Shown here: one piece after another, positions 14,576 through 21,464 of the stretch
Numbering within the stretch: position 1 is the stretch's first letter
Layout of the letters: the number at the start of each line of letters is the position of its first letter
Source of the DNA: a virus
IMG/VR virus record: IMGVR_UViG_3300048837_000803
Location: 1 to 26,964 of that record
Reading direction: 5' to 3' (one strand)
DNA: 26,964 bases
The notes under the pieces: model-generated
The model's database searches: none
Seen by the model: the letters and a program-made list of their open reading frames with translations, nothing else
What the model was told of the DNA's origin: nothing
Program-made: the position numbers and the translations under genes

Positions 14576-15259
14576 TTAAACTAATTTCTTATTGTCAAAC
14601 ATTAGGACGTGCAACCTTGGAGAAAAATTAAAATTATATTCATTACATTTATCAATTAAAAATTGACATTGGTCTTGAATTTCATTTACATGTGTACCTA
14701 TAGGCATAAGATATATTCTCTCATTAGGTATACAATATTTTTCTTGAAACTCTTTTATATTAGTATAATTGTTTTCCCAATCATCCTTGTTAACTACTAT
14801 TTTAGCTATCCAATTTACAGGTAGATGATTAAAGGCATTCCAATCCTCTATATTAGTAGCTCCCTGTAATGCTCCTATCTTAGGACTAAAACTAAAGTAA
14901 ACATGATCAAAATTTCTAAAATCATACCAACTAGTATCTCCCGCATCCTCTACTTGGAATTTGAAATTTGAACATATTCTAAATAACTCATATAAAAATT
15001 CTTTATAGAGAGACGGTGCTCCTCCAGTAATCATCACATAATCAAAATGTCTTTTACCTCTTTCAATATTTATACAATCTCTCAACTCTTCTACGGTGTA
15101 TGTAATATCACTCTCTCTTTTCCAGCTATGTTTTGAATCGCAATCTCTACATAGTACATTACAACCTGCTACACGAAATAGTAGCATCTTTTTTCCTATT
15201 AGGTTTCCTTCACCCTGAATTACTCGATGTGGTGGTTCTGCTAGTAATAGTTTATTCAA
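14576..15259 (-). CDS. queE: 7-carboxy-7-deazaguanine synthase QueE
   Basis: A 227-residue radical-SAM enzyme contracting 6-carboxy-tetrahydropterin to 7-carboxy-7-deazaguanine. It has the 4Fe-4S motif C33-x3-C37-x2-C40 in VAGCNVLCRDCDS, the N-terminal VIQGEG, TGGAPSLY (78-85) in place of the usual TGGEP-like motif, SFSPK, and the C-terminal SPRLHVLMF typical of QueE. The Glu-to-Ala change in the GGE motif is a variation that occurs at a SAM-contact position. The start codon is TTG with AAGGAG seven bases upstream. It has a motif-A promoter (15277-15308) and is followed directly by queD. Confidence 0.9.
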   Translation of the reverse strand: MNKLLLAEPPHRVIQGEGNLIGKKMLLFRVAGCNVLCRDCDSKHSWKRESDITYTVEELRDCINIERGKRHFDYVMITGGAPSLYKEFLYELFRICSNFKFQVEDAGDTSWYDFRNFDHVYFSFSPKIGALQGATNIEDWNAFNHLPVNWIAKIVVNKDDWENNYTNIKEFQEKYCIPNERIYLMPIGTHVNEIQDQCQFLIDKCNEYNFNFSPRLHVLMFDNKKLV

Positions 15260-15276
15260 TTTATTCTCCTTATTAT

Positions 15277-15308
15277 ATAATATATAATTTATTACTGAAA
15301 AGTTAAAC
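15277..15308 (-). promoter_or_regulatory. Motif-A promoter for queE-queD
   Basis: Minus strand: GTTTAACT (15301-15308), 16 bases, TATATTAT (15277-15284). It is located between the ART-like gene and the queE start at 15259. The first box is the least conserved of the set. Confidence 0.5.
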
Positions 15309-15313
15309 TTTTT

Positions 15314-15757
15314 TTAAAATTCCGGCCATTCTTTTTTACTTTTCAATCTTTTCATCTCTACATTTTTTGGATATTCAACTTGTAATCTCTCAGGAGAAAT
15401 TTTATTCAATATAACTATTTCGTCATCAATATATAAATCAGCTCCTTTTATTTTATCTATTTCTAATAAGATAAAACTAAATACGATAGGTTTCTCTCCA
15501 TCTGAAGCTTCTCTTCCAAATTCCATAGCTAATGATTTTTTAGTAGAAACATATAATTCTTTAGGTAACTGTTGTAATTGCTTTTCGCGCTCTTCTATGT
15601 CATCTATACGAGAAACTAACCAAGAATTAGGATTAGGTTTTAAACCAAATTGTGCTATGCTTTGAGCTAAATAAGGAGAAGTGCCATGATATACCTTTAT
15701 ACCAAATTTTATCTTTTTTTCTTCTTTATATAGTATCTTATATTTATATTTCTTCAT
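15314..15757 (-). CDS. Possible ADP-ribosyltransferase-fold protein
   Basis: A 147-residue protein with an ART-like H-Y-E arrangement: YHGTS (23-27), a 'L..SIAQFGLKPNP' loop, LYVSTKKSLAMEFG (68-81), and DDEIVIL (111-117), where H24, Y69 and E113 would be the NAD-binding triad. This layout is seen in small phage and bacterial ADP-ribosyltransferases and RNA 2'-phosphotransferase relatives. It could modify host RNA polymerase, another protein, or nucleic acid. The assignment rests on motif order only. Its ATG follows the stop of the broken gene upstream with no gap (TAA ATG), implying coupling, and no strong ribosome site is seen. Confidence 0.5.
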   Translation of the reverse strand: MKKYKYKILYKEEKKIKFGIKVYHGTSPYLAQSIAQFGLKPNPNSWLVSRIDDIEEREKQLQQLPKELYVSTKKSLAMEFGREASDGEKPIVFSFILLEIDKIKGADLYIDDEIVILNKISPERLQVEYPKNVEMKRLKSKKEWPEF

Positions 15758-16049
15758 TTATATCTCTATATTAAAAATATTTTTTCCTGCACAGTTAACA
15801 ATTATGTAATTTTTTGATTTATATTTCCACGATACAAATATTCTATCAACTATTGATACTATATTATCACTACCTACTATAAAATCAATATAATCCTCAG
15901 TGGCTTCTATTTTACAATTTTTTTAATCTTGCTATTTTTGCTGGAATAATATTACTATCAATAGATACATATTCAGCTTTAGAGTATTTAGATAATTCTT
16001 GCACTAACGATTCCCATCCATTATTTTCTACAAATTTTGATTTATACAT
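15758..16049 (-). pseudogene. Frameshifted small gene (about 96 aa if restored)
   Basis: Starting from ATG at 16047-16049, with a good GAGGTGAT ribosome site, the frame runs 45 codons to TAA at 15912-15914. Just before it, a run of seven A (T on the plus strand, 15918-15924) is followed in another frame by 50 further sense codons that end exactly at the next gene's ATG (TAA at 15758-15760). Removing one A restores a single protein of about 96 residues, ending in a beta-rich segment (YIIVNCAGKNIF). It is a homopolymer mutation, a sequencing slip or a slippage-expressed gene. Function unknown; the restored product has no family I recognise. Confidence 0.65.
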
Positions 16050-16071
16050 TATAATCACCTCTCAAATATAC

Positions 16072-16088
16072 TATATATATATATATAT
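16072..16088. repeat. TA dinucleotide tract
   Basis: A 17-base alternating TA run between the polymerase stop and the frameshifted gene. It directly borders an ATACTAAT motif (16087-16094) and may be a melting or slippage-prone site. Confidence 0.8.
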
Positions 16089-16094
16089 TAGTAT

Positions 16095-18656
16095 CTAAAA
16101 TTCATGTAGATTTTTTTCAGTTACTTCTTTTGAGAAGCCCCACACACTACCCATTTCAACCTCACACTGAAGCGGAATATTAAATGAAGTATAATCCTCC
16201 ATAGCATTTTTAATTATATAATACATCTGTTCTACTTCTGATTTATGAATATACATTACTATAGAATCATGTACCATACCAACTATAATAGATTTAAGAT
16301 TATTTTTTACAATCTCTTTATCTATTTCTATCATAGCTTTATACATAATAAGAGCTTCAAAGGTTTGAACAGTCGAATTAACTGCTATATTCTCATAATG
16401 CGCCCTTTCCTTACTATTACTTGGTTCAGTAACATCGGAGAACATCATTAAAGGAAGATGCCTTCTCCCCCCAAGAGGACAATCTCTATATCCTAATTGC
16501 TGTGCCTCTTTAATACAGCTACTAATCCACTTTTCTAATCCAGGATATGTTTCAAAAAATTTATTCCTTATATCTGTTGCTACTGTTAAAAATAAATCTT
16601 GTCTACCTCCTCTATCAGTAATTGGAGTAAGTTTATTTTCTTTTATATAATCAGCTATTTCATCTAATGTCCAACTTTCTTCTAAATCAGACTTAAAGCT
16701 AAACGAGCCTCTTCCGAACAGGAAGCCAAAATTAATCCCCTTTGCTTTAAATCTAAAAGTTTTATATGGTTCTTCACCTTTTTTAGAAATAAAATCTTCT
16801 AGTGATATATTTCGTGCGAATACCCCCCTCGCGGTGATGCTGTGCATGTCTCCACCACGATTAATAAATATATCTTTCATTACTTCATCACCAGAATAAA
16901 TAGCACCAATCCTTAATTGAAAACCAGATTGATCCGCCTCACAAATATAATAGTCATCAGGACATTTGAATATCTTTCTAGTCTTCTTTCCTGAGTCTCC
17001 ACTTTTTGGTATGTTTTGGAAATTGGGGTTTTGACTTGAAGCTCTAAATGAACTTGTTCTAGCAGGACTAAATGTAGGATGAATTACTCCATCTCTTATA
17101 TATTTAGCAAAGCCTTCTACTTTCTTTTCCTTTCTATCTCTCATAAGAAAATTATCTACTTTTTCTTCTGGAGCTGCTACTTCTCCAACAAAACTAGTTT
17201 TAAGTTTCATTAAGCCACGATAGTCTAATAGATCAGATGCTACATCGAATCCTTTTCTTTTCCAATATTCTAATTGTGCCTCACCAGTTTTATACCCACC
17301 ATCTTTCTTTCTCTCAACAGCTGGTAAACCTTTTTTCTCTAATGCTTCTCCTAATTGTTTATTAGAATTGATATCAAAAGATAATCCTAATTTTTCTTGT
17401 ATACTCTTTTCCTTCTCTAGAAGTTCCATTTCAATATCTGAATTAAGTTTATTAAGATAATCTATATCTATATCCATTCCTCTCATTTCTGCTTTAGTAA
17501 ATACGGGAATAACAGGAATAACATATTTTTTATAAGTATCATAAATCATCTGTTGTTTAGGAACTAATTCTTTTTCTAAATATTTCCATATTCTATATGT
17601 GGCTATTGCATCCATTCCAGCATAATGCATAAGTATCTTTTCTGGTATGTCTAAATAAGTTTCACAATTATACGCTTTCATTGCTTTATCTAGTTCATCA
17701 TCATACCCACCTAATCCAACTAGCCATGCTAATGTTTTCAAACCATTCTTTTGCCTCTCTGTATTTAGGAGGTGAGCTAGTATTGTAATATCTTCATCTA
17801 CTCTACTATTTTGTACTCCACTTCTTAACATCCCCTTCACATCATATTTACCATTAGCTGTAATTTGATATTTATTTGAGAAAAATTTACTAAGTAATCG
17901 TTTATCAGTAGTCTTATCAAAAGGAAGATAATATCCTTTTATTCCATCAAAAGAAATAGTTAAACAACCGACTCTGAAATTCTCATCAAAATGATTTAAG
18001 GATGAAGTCTCTGTGTCCCAAGCCATTTCACATTCTTCATTTAAGTATTGACGATAGAAATCATTTGGTTCATCAACTTTTATAATTTCATAAGGAGATA
18101 CTATAAATGGATTATAATTCCTCATATGTTCTTTTATAAATCCAATCTGCTTCATAACGAATCTACTTTGGAAACTATCTTTTTTAATCCATTCACTTAA
18201 ACATGGAACAGGATACACTCTTTTTTCTTTATGAATAAAGAAAGTATCATTAAATAAAAATTCAGAGAAGTCCCCCCAATATTGGAAATTATCCCCCTGA
18301 ATTAAATAAGAAAGAGTTCTGCCTACTGCTATAACTGTCTTATATTTCAATTTATCCAAATCTACACAAGCACAATGATTGTATACCTGATAAGCAGGAG
18401 AAGGTAGTTCAAAAGTATTAGTTCTACATAAACAAGTAGAATGAATTTGATAGCTATCCAACCCCTTACTATCTAGATATGTTATAAAATCTTTTAGCAT
18501 TGTATCGTATTCAACCATATCTACAAGAATAAGAATATCTCCAGTACCTTTCGTATACCAGAGAGAACTCTTAGCTTTAAAATTTATATCTAGTTCTTTA
18601 ACACGACATTGTGTACACTTATTTATAGCTTTCTTTTTTAGAAAAGAATCTGTCAT
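16095..18656 (-). CDS. A-family DNA polymerase with UDG-like N-domain
   Basis: An 853-residue replicative polymerase. Residues 1-180 resemble the Fe-S uracil-DNA glycosylase superfamily: CTQC (14-17) and Cys at 75, 77, 95 and 97, then VIAVGRTLSYLI (108-119). The catalytic GEAPG-like motif is not evident, so the domain is probably structural or DNA-binding. Next comes the 3'-5' exonuclease (DTE at 214-216, NGKYDVKG at 268-275, HYAGMDA at 344-350). Polymerase motif A is EADQSGFQLR (573-582), where the usual Glu is Gln; motif B is RFKAKGINFGFLFG (635-648), with Phe in place of E. coli Pol I Tyr766; motif C is VHDS (795-798). There is no 5' nuclease domain; the exonuclease at 2482-3444 supplies it. 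AGGAG precedes the ATG. Confidence 0.88.
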   Translation of the reverse strand: MTDSFLKKKAINKCTQCRVKELDINFKAKSSLWYTKGTGDILILVDMVEYDTMLKDFITYLDSKGLDSYQIHSTCLCRTNTFELPSPAYQVYNHCACVDLDKLKYKTVIAVGRTLSYLIQGDNFQYWGDFSEFLFNDTFFIHKEKRVYPVPCLSEWIKKDSFQSRFVMKQIGFIKEHMRNYNPFIVSPYEIIKVDEPNDFYRQYLNEECEMAWDTETSSLNHFDENFRVGCLTISFDGIKGYYLPFDKTTDKRLLSKFFSNKYQITANGKYDVKGMLRSGVQNSRVDEDITILAHLLNTERQKNGLKTLAWLVGLGGYDDELDKAMKAYNCETYLDIPEKILMHYAGMDAIATYRIWKYLEKELVPKQQMIYDTYKKYVIPVIPVFTKAEMRGMDIDIDYLNKLNSDIEMELLEKEKSIQEKLGLSFDINSNKQLGEALEKKGLPAVERKKDGGYKTGEAQLEYWKRKGFDVASDLLDYRGLMKLKTSFVGEVAAPEEKVDNFLMRDRKEKKVEGFAKYIRDGVIHPTFSPARTSSFRASSQNPNFQNIPKSGDSGKKTRKIFKCPDDYYICEADQSGFQLRIGAIYSGDEVMKDIFINRGGDMHSITARGVFARNISLEDFISKKGEEPYKTFRFKAKGINFGFLFGRGSFSFKSDLEESWTLDEIADYIKENKLTPITDRGGRQDLFLTVATDIRNKFFETYPGLEKWISSCIKEAQQLGYRDCPLGGRRHLPLMMFSDVTEPSNSKERAHYENIAVNSTVQTFEALIMYKAMIEIDKEIVKNNLKSIIVGMVHDSIVMYIHKSEVEQMYYIIKNAMEDYTSFNIPLQCEVEMGSVWGFSKEVTEKNLHEF

Positions 18657-18665
18657 CTATATCTC

Positions 18666-18953
18666 CTAATTACTTTTTGATACTCTTTTAGTATATCCTT
18701 TATTTGTACGTGGTTCTTTACCAGTCAACTCTGTAAATTCTTTTTCAAATGTAGATCTATCTAATTTACCTGATTTCAATTTATAACGTAAAGAACATTT
18801 TCGTAGGATAACTTTACTATTCGCTACATAATATTGGTCGACATACTGAATTTGATGTTTCTTACAATGATCTTGTAACCCAGAAGGTTTATGTTTATTT
18901 AAATGAAATTTTGACTCTGGTAAATCTTTCCCACAAGTAATACAATAATGCAT
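18666..18953 (-). CDS. Treble-clef zinc-finger protein (95 aa)
   Basis: A 95-residue basic protein with CITCGKDLPESKF (4-16) and HCKKH (29-33), a CxxC...CxxxH arrangement typical of phage treble-clef proteins and HNH-like fragments, followed by a long Lys/Arg-rich tail. It probably binds DNA or RNA. No nuclease catalytic motif is seen, so I do not call it a nuclease. AAGGAG-type site upstream, a motif-A promoter at 18974-19005, and it directly precedes the polymerase. Confidence 0.55.
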   Translation of the reverse strand: MHYCITCGKDLPESKFHLNKHKPSGLQDHCKKHQIQYVDQYYVANSKVILRKCSLRYKLKSGKLDRSTFEKEFTELTGKEPRTNKGYTKRVSKSN

Positions 18954-18973
18954 ATCTTTCTCCTTTTATTTTT

Positions 18974-19005
18974 TAATAATAAATAAATATTTAAGAATTT
19001 AAAAC
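18974..19005 (-). promoter_or_regulatory. Motif-A promoter for the zinc protein and polymerase
   Basis: Minus strand: GTTTTAAA (18998-19005), 16 bases, TATTATTA (18974-18981). It overlaps the last codons of thyX and drives the zinc-finger gene and the DNA polymerase. Confidence 0.6.
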
Positions 19006-19659
19006 TTTTTCTTTCATTTGCATCATTCCACAACTAAACTTCTCAGTACAATATCCTACAATTTTACATTTAGGTTTATAGTAATTAAACATTATATGAA
19101 ACCATTCTTCATCCTGATGTATCAGTGATAGTTTTAACTCCTTCATAAAATCTTGAAATTCTTGTAAAGCTCTTTTACATAATCTAAGTTCTGCCATATG
19201 AAGTAATGCCCTCAGATTGATTTTTAAAACTATTTTTGAAGTCATTCCTAATGGAAGTATATTTGCTACATCTTGTTTAGGAATATCTAATTCTTGTAAT
19301 TCTTCATATGATTGAGTAATTTCTCCCATTACTCTATAATATATAGCTATAGCATTTGGATTAGTCTTAATAGACTCTGGGATATAATAATCAAAACTAC
19401 TACAATCAATATATCGGGTACTTTCTTGTAATCTAGTAGTCCCTACAACATGAGTATATAATTCCCGTATCATTCTTGCAGAATAACCTTCTATAGAAAT
19501 AATCATATCAGGATATTCCATTACTCTATGATGTCCAGATTCAATGCACTCGATTCCAACTTTTTTTAAATCTTTCGGATTACTCCCCCAACAAGTTGAT
19601 GCAACCTCCCCCATTAAAGAGAGAGGATTCTTTGTTATGTTAATTATTTTTATTGTCAT
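18991..19659 (-). CDS. thyX: Flavin-dependent thymidylate synthase ThyX
   Basis: A 222-residue FAD-dependent enzyme methylating dUMP to dTMP. It has SGHHRVMEYP (41-50), ARMIRELYTHVVG (61-73), and TRLQESTRY (75-83), the version of the ThyX signature found in a Firmicutes-type subgroup, where the canonical RHR is altered. The C-terminal half has LPLGMTSKIVLKINLRALLHMAELRLC, matching the helix that binds dUMP and FAD. Length is in the family range. It overlaps the kinase stop by four bases (ATGA). Together with dUTPase it secures dTTP for an AT-rich genome. Confidence 0.85.
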   Translation of the reverse strand: MTIKIINITKNPLSLMGEVASTCWGSNPKDLKKVGIECIESGHHRVMEYPDMIISIEGYSARMIRELYTHVVGTTRLQESTRYIDCSSFDYYIPESIKTNPNAIAIYYRVMGEITQSYEELQELDIPKQDVANILPLGMTSKIVLKINLRALLHMAELRLCKRALQEFQDFMKELKLSLIHQDEEWFHIMFNYYKPKCKIVGYCTEKFSCGMMQMKEKVLNS

Positions 19660-20144
19660 AATTTTATTAAATATCCTTTATTTTTAAGTATAAACTGTTT
19701 TGCCCCTTTAAACTCTTTTCTATCCACTTTCAATCTTTTAAAAATATTTTTAAAAGAATCCCCACGTTTCATCATATTAAATATTCTTTTATATAGAGGG
19801 CAGTCAAAATAAATAAATTTAACCTCTCTTTTAATTTTACCTGATTCAATATCCCTAACTAGATCTTGAACGCCCTCAAAATTAGCAACAGTATAATCAA
19901 ATTTTTCTGATTCAAAATCTTTTAACCATACCCAATAAAAATTATCAGCATAGTAAGTTGGGGTTACTATTTTAGATTTATCTACATTTTTAATATAATA
20001 CTCTTTAGAGTAATATTTATAATTATTTTCCCCTTGCCTAGCGTCTCTTGTAGTATTACCTATATTTCTTTTTAAATTAAAAAGAGTAGCAAGGTAATCT
20101 TTTCCAGAACCTGATTTTCCACATAATACAATTATAGATTTCAT
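19656..20144 (-). CDS. P-loop nucleotide kinase-like protein
   Basis: A 162-residue P-loop protein, Walker A GKSGSGKD (9-16), followed by NTTRDARQGE (30-39), resembling the 'TTR..R.GE' substrate loop of guanylate kinases. A (d)NMP kinase role, supplying nucleotides for replication, is likely; an exact substrate cannot be fixed. The MKSIIVL start is used because TAGGAG lies five bases upstream; an extra eight residues in frame would need a poor site. It overlaps thyX (ATGA), so the two are co-translated. The C-terminal half is basic and less conserved. Confidence 0.65.
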   Translation of the reverse strand: MKSIIVLCGKSGSGKDYLATLFNLKRNIGNTTRDARQGENNYKYYSKEYYIKNVDKSKIVTPTYYADNFYWVWLKDFESEKFDYTVANFEGVQDLVRDIESGKIKREVKFIYFDCPLYKRIFNMMKRGDSFKNIFKRLKVDRKEFKGAKQFILKNKGYLIKL

Positions 20145-20151
20145 ATCACTC

Positions 20152-20562
20152 CTAGTGTAAATTATCACTGCCTTTTTTAGGCTCTTCTATAGACTCAAGT
20201 ATAGATAAAAATGCTTCTTCAAATTGCATTTCCCTCTCATCCATTACTTCGGCAATTTCAGATTCCCATATAGTATGAACAACTATATTTTCATTATTTA
20301 ATATAGTCCAGTATCCTTGCATAACAGTAAGATCAATTCCTGAATCTATTATTTCTTGTACTAATGTCATATTGATTCTTAGATCTACATGATTAAATAT
20401 AAAAGCAAAGTCCGGTGATAAAGTCCAGGATGATCGTTGATCTTCATATATAACACAACCTAATGGAAAAAATATCATTAGATCAGCTGGGTGGCAATCA
20501 AGTTCTTCTTCTACATAAAAATCAAGTAACACATTTTTTATTACTTCATATTCTTGTTCCAA
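20152..20562 (-). CDS. Acidic hypothetical protein (136 aa)
   Basis: A 136-residue acidic protein without cysteine clusters or a signal. Central alternation (DLMIFFPLGCVIYED, FAFIFNHVDLRINM) suggests an alpha/beta sandwich; the tail (EEAFLSILESIEEPKKG) is acidic. No family recognised. It starts with TTG, with GAAGG nine bases upstream. It lies in the dUTPase-kinase-thyX unit, two bases after a small Cys protein and seven bases before the kinase, so it may serve nucleotide metabolism. Confidence 0.55.
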   Translation of the reverse strand: MEQEYEVIKNVLLDFYVEEELDCHPADLMIFFPLGCVIYEDQRSSWTLSPDFAFIFNHVDLRINMTLVQEIIDSGIDLTVMQGYWTILNNENIVVHTIWESEIAEVMDEREMQFEEAFLSILESIEEPKKGSDNLH

Positions 20563-20564
20563 TG

Positions 20565-20711
20565 TTAACCTTCTATTTTACTGAATTTAGGGCAAACTAT
20601 TTGAAGTACTTTTGAACTCTGTTTACACTTATTAGTACATTGTAGGCACTTCTCATGATAATCCCCCCAATATACTTTGTTAGCTTCTTTATCTGATATT
20701 TCTTTTTCCAT
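20565..20711 (-). CDS. Tiny Cys-containing protein (48 aa)
   Basis: A 48-residue protein between dUTPase and the acidic protein, not previously obvious because of its size. It has cysteines at 23, 26 and 30 (CLQC, NKC) and another at 43, enough for a zinc knuckle. Its ATG follows the dUTPase stop directly (TAA ATG), so translation would be coupled. No strong ribosome site. Function unknown. Confidence 0.5.
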   Translation of the reverse strand: MEKEISDKEANKVYWGDYHEKCLQCTNKCKQSSKVLQIVCPKFSKIEG

Positions 20712-21143
20712 TTAGTTAATACCTGTTGATCCAAAACCACCTCTTGAATCTCCTTCCATAGTATCAACTTCTATAAATGATATAGGTGGGTTTTTAAGAT
20801 TTAGTCTAAATTGACATACTCTGTCATTCTTTTTTATTACAGTATCTCTTGTAGCGTATATAGGCATTTTAATAATATCTTCATTTCCTGAATAGCTTTC
20901 ATCGACAACACCAAAATGATTTGTTTGTAGCATACCCCAATTTTTAAAAGTGGATGATCTGGGAACAATATTCATTTCGTATCCATAAGGAATTTTTACA
21001 GATATACCTAAATCAATCAAATGAAATTCGCCTGCTTTTATTTCATAGTCATAAGCACTTCTTAGATCAATCCAATCACCTTGTTCAATCTTTATAATCT
21101 TTTCCATATCCGAAACATGATATTTAATTTTAATCTCTAGCAT
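20712..21143 (-). CDS. dut: dUTP pyrophosphatase
   Basis: A 143-residue trimeric-type dUTPase hydrolysing dUTP to dUMP and pyrophosphate, which lowers uracil incorporation and provides dUMP for ThyX. The five motifs are present: DLRSAYD (about 26-32), PRSSTFKNWG (61-70), GVVDESYSGNED (78-89), RVCQFRL (108-114) and the C-terminal RGGFGSTG (134-141) that closes the active site. Length is normal. AAGGAG precedes the ATG. It begins the nucleotide metabolism unit downstream of the tRNA block. Confidence 0.9.
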   Translation of the reverse strand: MLEIKIKYHVSDMEKIIKIEQGDWIDLRSAYDYEIKAGEFHLIDLGISVKIPYGYEMNIVPRSSTFKNWGMLQTNHFGVVDESYSGNEDIIKMPIYATRDTVIKKNDRVCQFRLNLKNPPISFIEVDTMEGDSRGGFGSTGIN

Positions 21144-21167
21144 TTAATTCTCCTTAATTGTTTTTAA

Positions 21168-21250
21168 TAGCCCGCTTCGGAAAAGATTTCTAATAAGAAT
21201 GAGAACTCAACGCCGATATTGTTTATTTCTTTAATAATCAGAGCGGACTA
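21168..21250 (-). ncRNA. Unidentified structured RNA in the tRNA cluster
   Basis: An 83-base element whose ends (21168-21175 and 21243-21250) form an 8-bp stem, TAGTCCGC with GCGGGCTA. One pair is T-G on the minus strand but would be C-A on the plus strand, so the minus strand is the likely RNA. Inside, AAAGA/TCTTT and AATAA/TTATT segments can pair. It has the length and position of a tRNA, but I find no T-loop, D-arm or anticodon arm. It may be a decayed tRNA or a distinct phage RNA. Confidence 0.4.
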
Positions 21251-21257
21251 CTTAATT

Positions 21258-21329
21258 CAGAGGATGAAAGAATTGAACTTTCGAATAGCAGATCCAAAAC
21301 CTGCTGCCTTACCACTTGGCGAATCCTCT
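21258..21329 (-). tRNA. tRNA-Gln (TTG)
   Basis: A 72-base cloverleaf: acceptor AGAGGAT/ATCCTCT with all seven pairs, D-arm GCC/GGC, anticodon stem GCAGG/TCTGC with loop TTTTGGA (anticodon TTG), and a perfect T-arm GAAAG/CTTTC with loop TTCAATT. The discriminator base is G, as in glutamine tRNAs. No CCA is encoded. It reads CAA, the preferred Gln codon in an AT-rich genome. Confidence 0.9.
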
Positions 21330-21335
21330 ATATTC

Positions 21336-21382
21336 GGTTAAAGGAACTCGTTAACCCCTAACCCAGTATTTATGAGCGAGTT
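21336..21382. other. Inter-tRNA spacer with two competing hairpins
   Basis: Between the tRNA-Gln and tRNA-Met genes. GGTTAA/TTAACC (21336-21341 with 21351-21356) and AACTCG/CGAGTT (21345-21350 with 21377-21382) cannot form at the same time. It may be a processing element or the remains of another tRNA; no gene is visible. Confidence 0.35.
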
Positions 21383-21387
21383 TTTAT

Positions 21388-21459
21388 TAGCGGAGGATGG
21401 ACTCGAACCACCGACATATGGGATATGAACCCACTGAGCTACCACTGCTCAACTCCGCG
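21388..21459 (-). tRNA. Initiator-type tRNA-Met (CAT)
   Basis: A 72-base cloverleaf with anticodon CAT. It shows three hallmarks of bacterial initiators: an unpaired 1-72 position (C1-U72), three G-C pairs at the base of the anticodon stem (GTGGG/CCCAT), and A11-U24 in the D-stem (GAGC/GCTC). The acceptor otherwise pairs fully (GCGGAG/CTCCGC), and the T-arm GGTGG/CCATC with loop TTCGAGT is intact. The discriminator is A. No CCA is encoded. Confidence 0.88.
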
Positions 21460-21464
21460 ATATT

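Noticed and set aside
21345-21382. Plus-strand terminator between tRNA genes
   Set aside because: The stem is only 6 bp with a very large loop, and no plus-strand gene precedes it.
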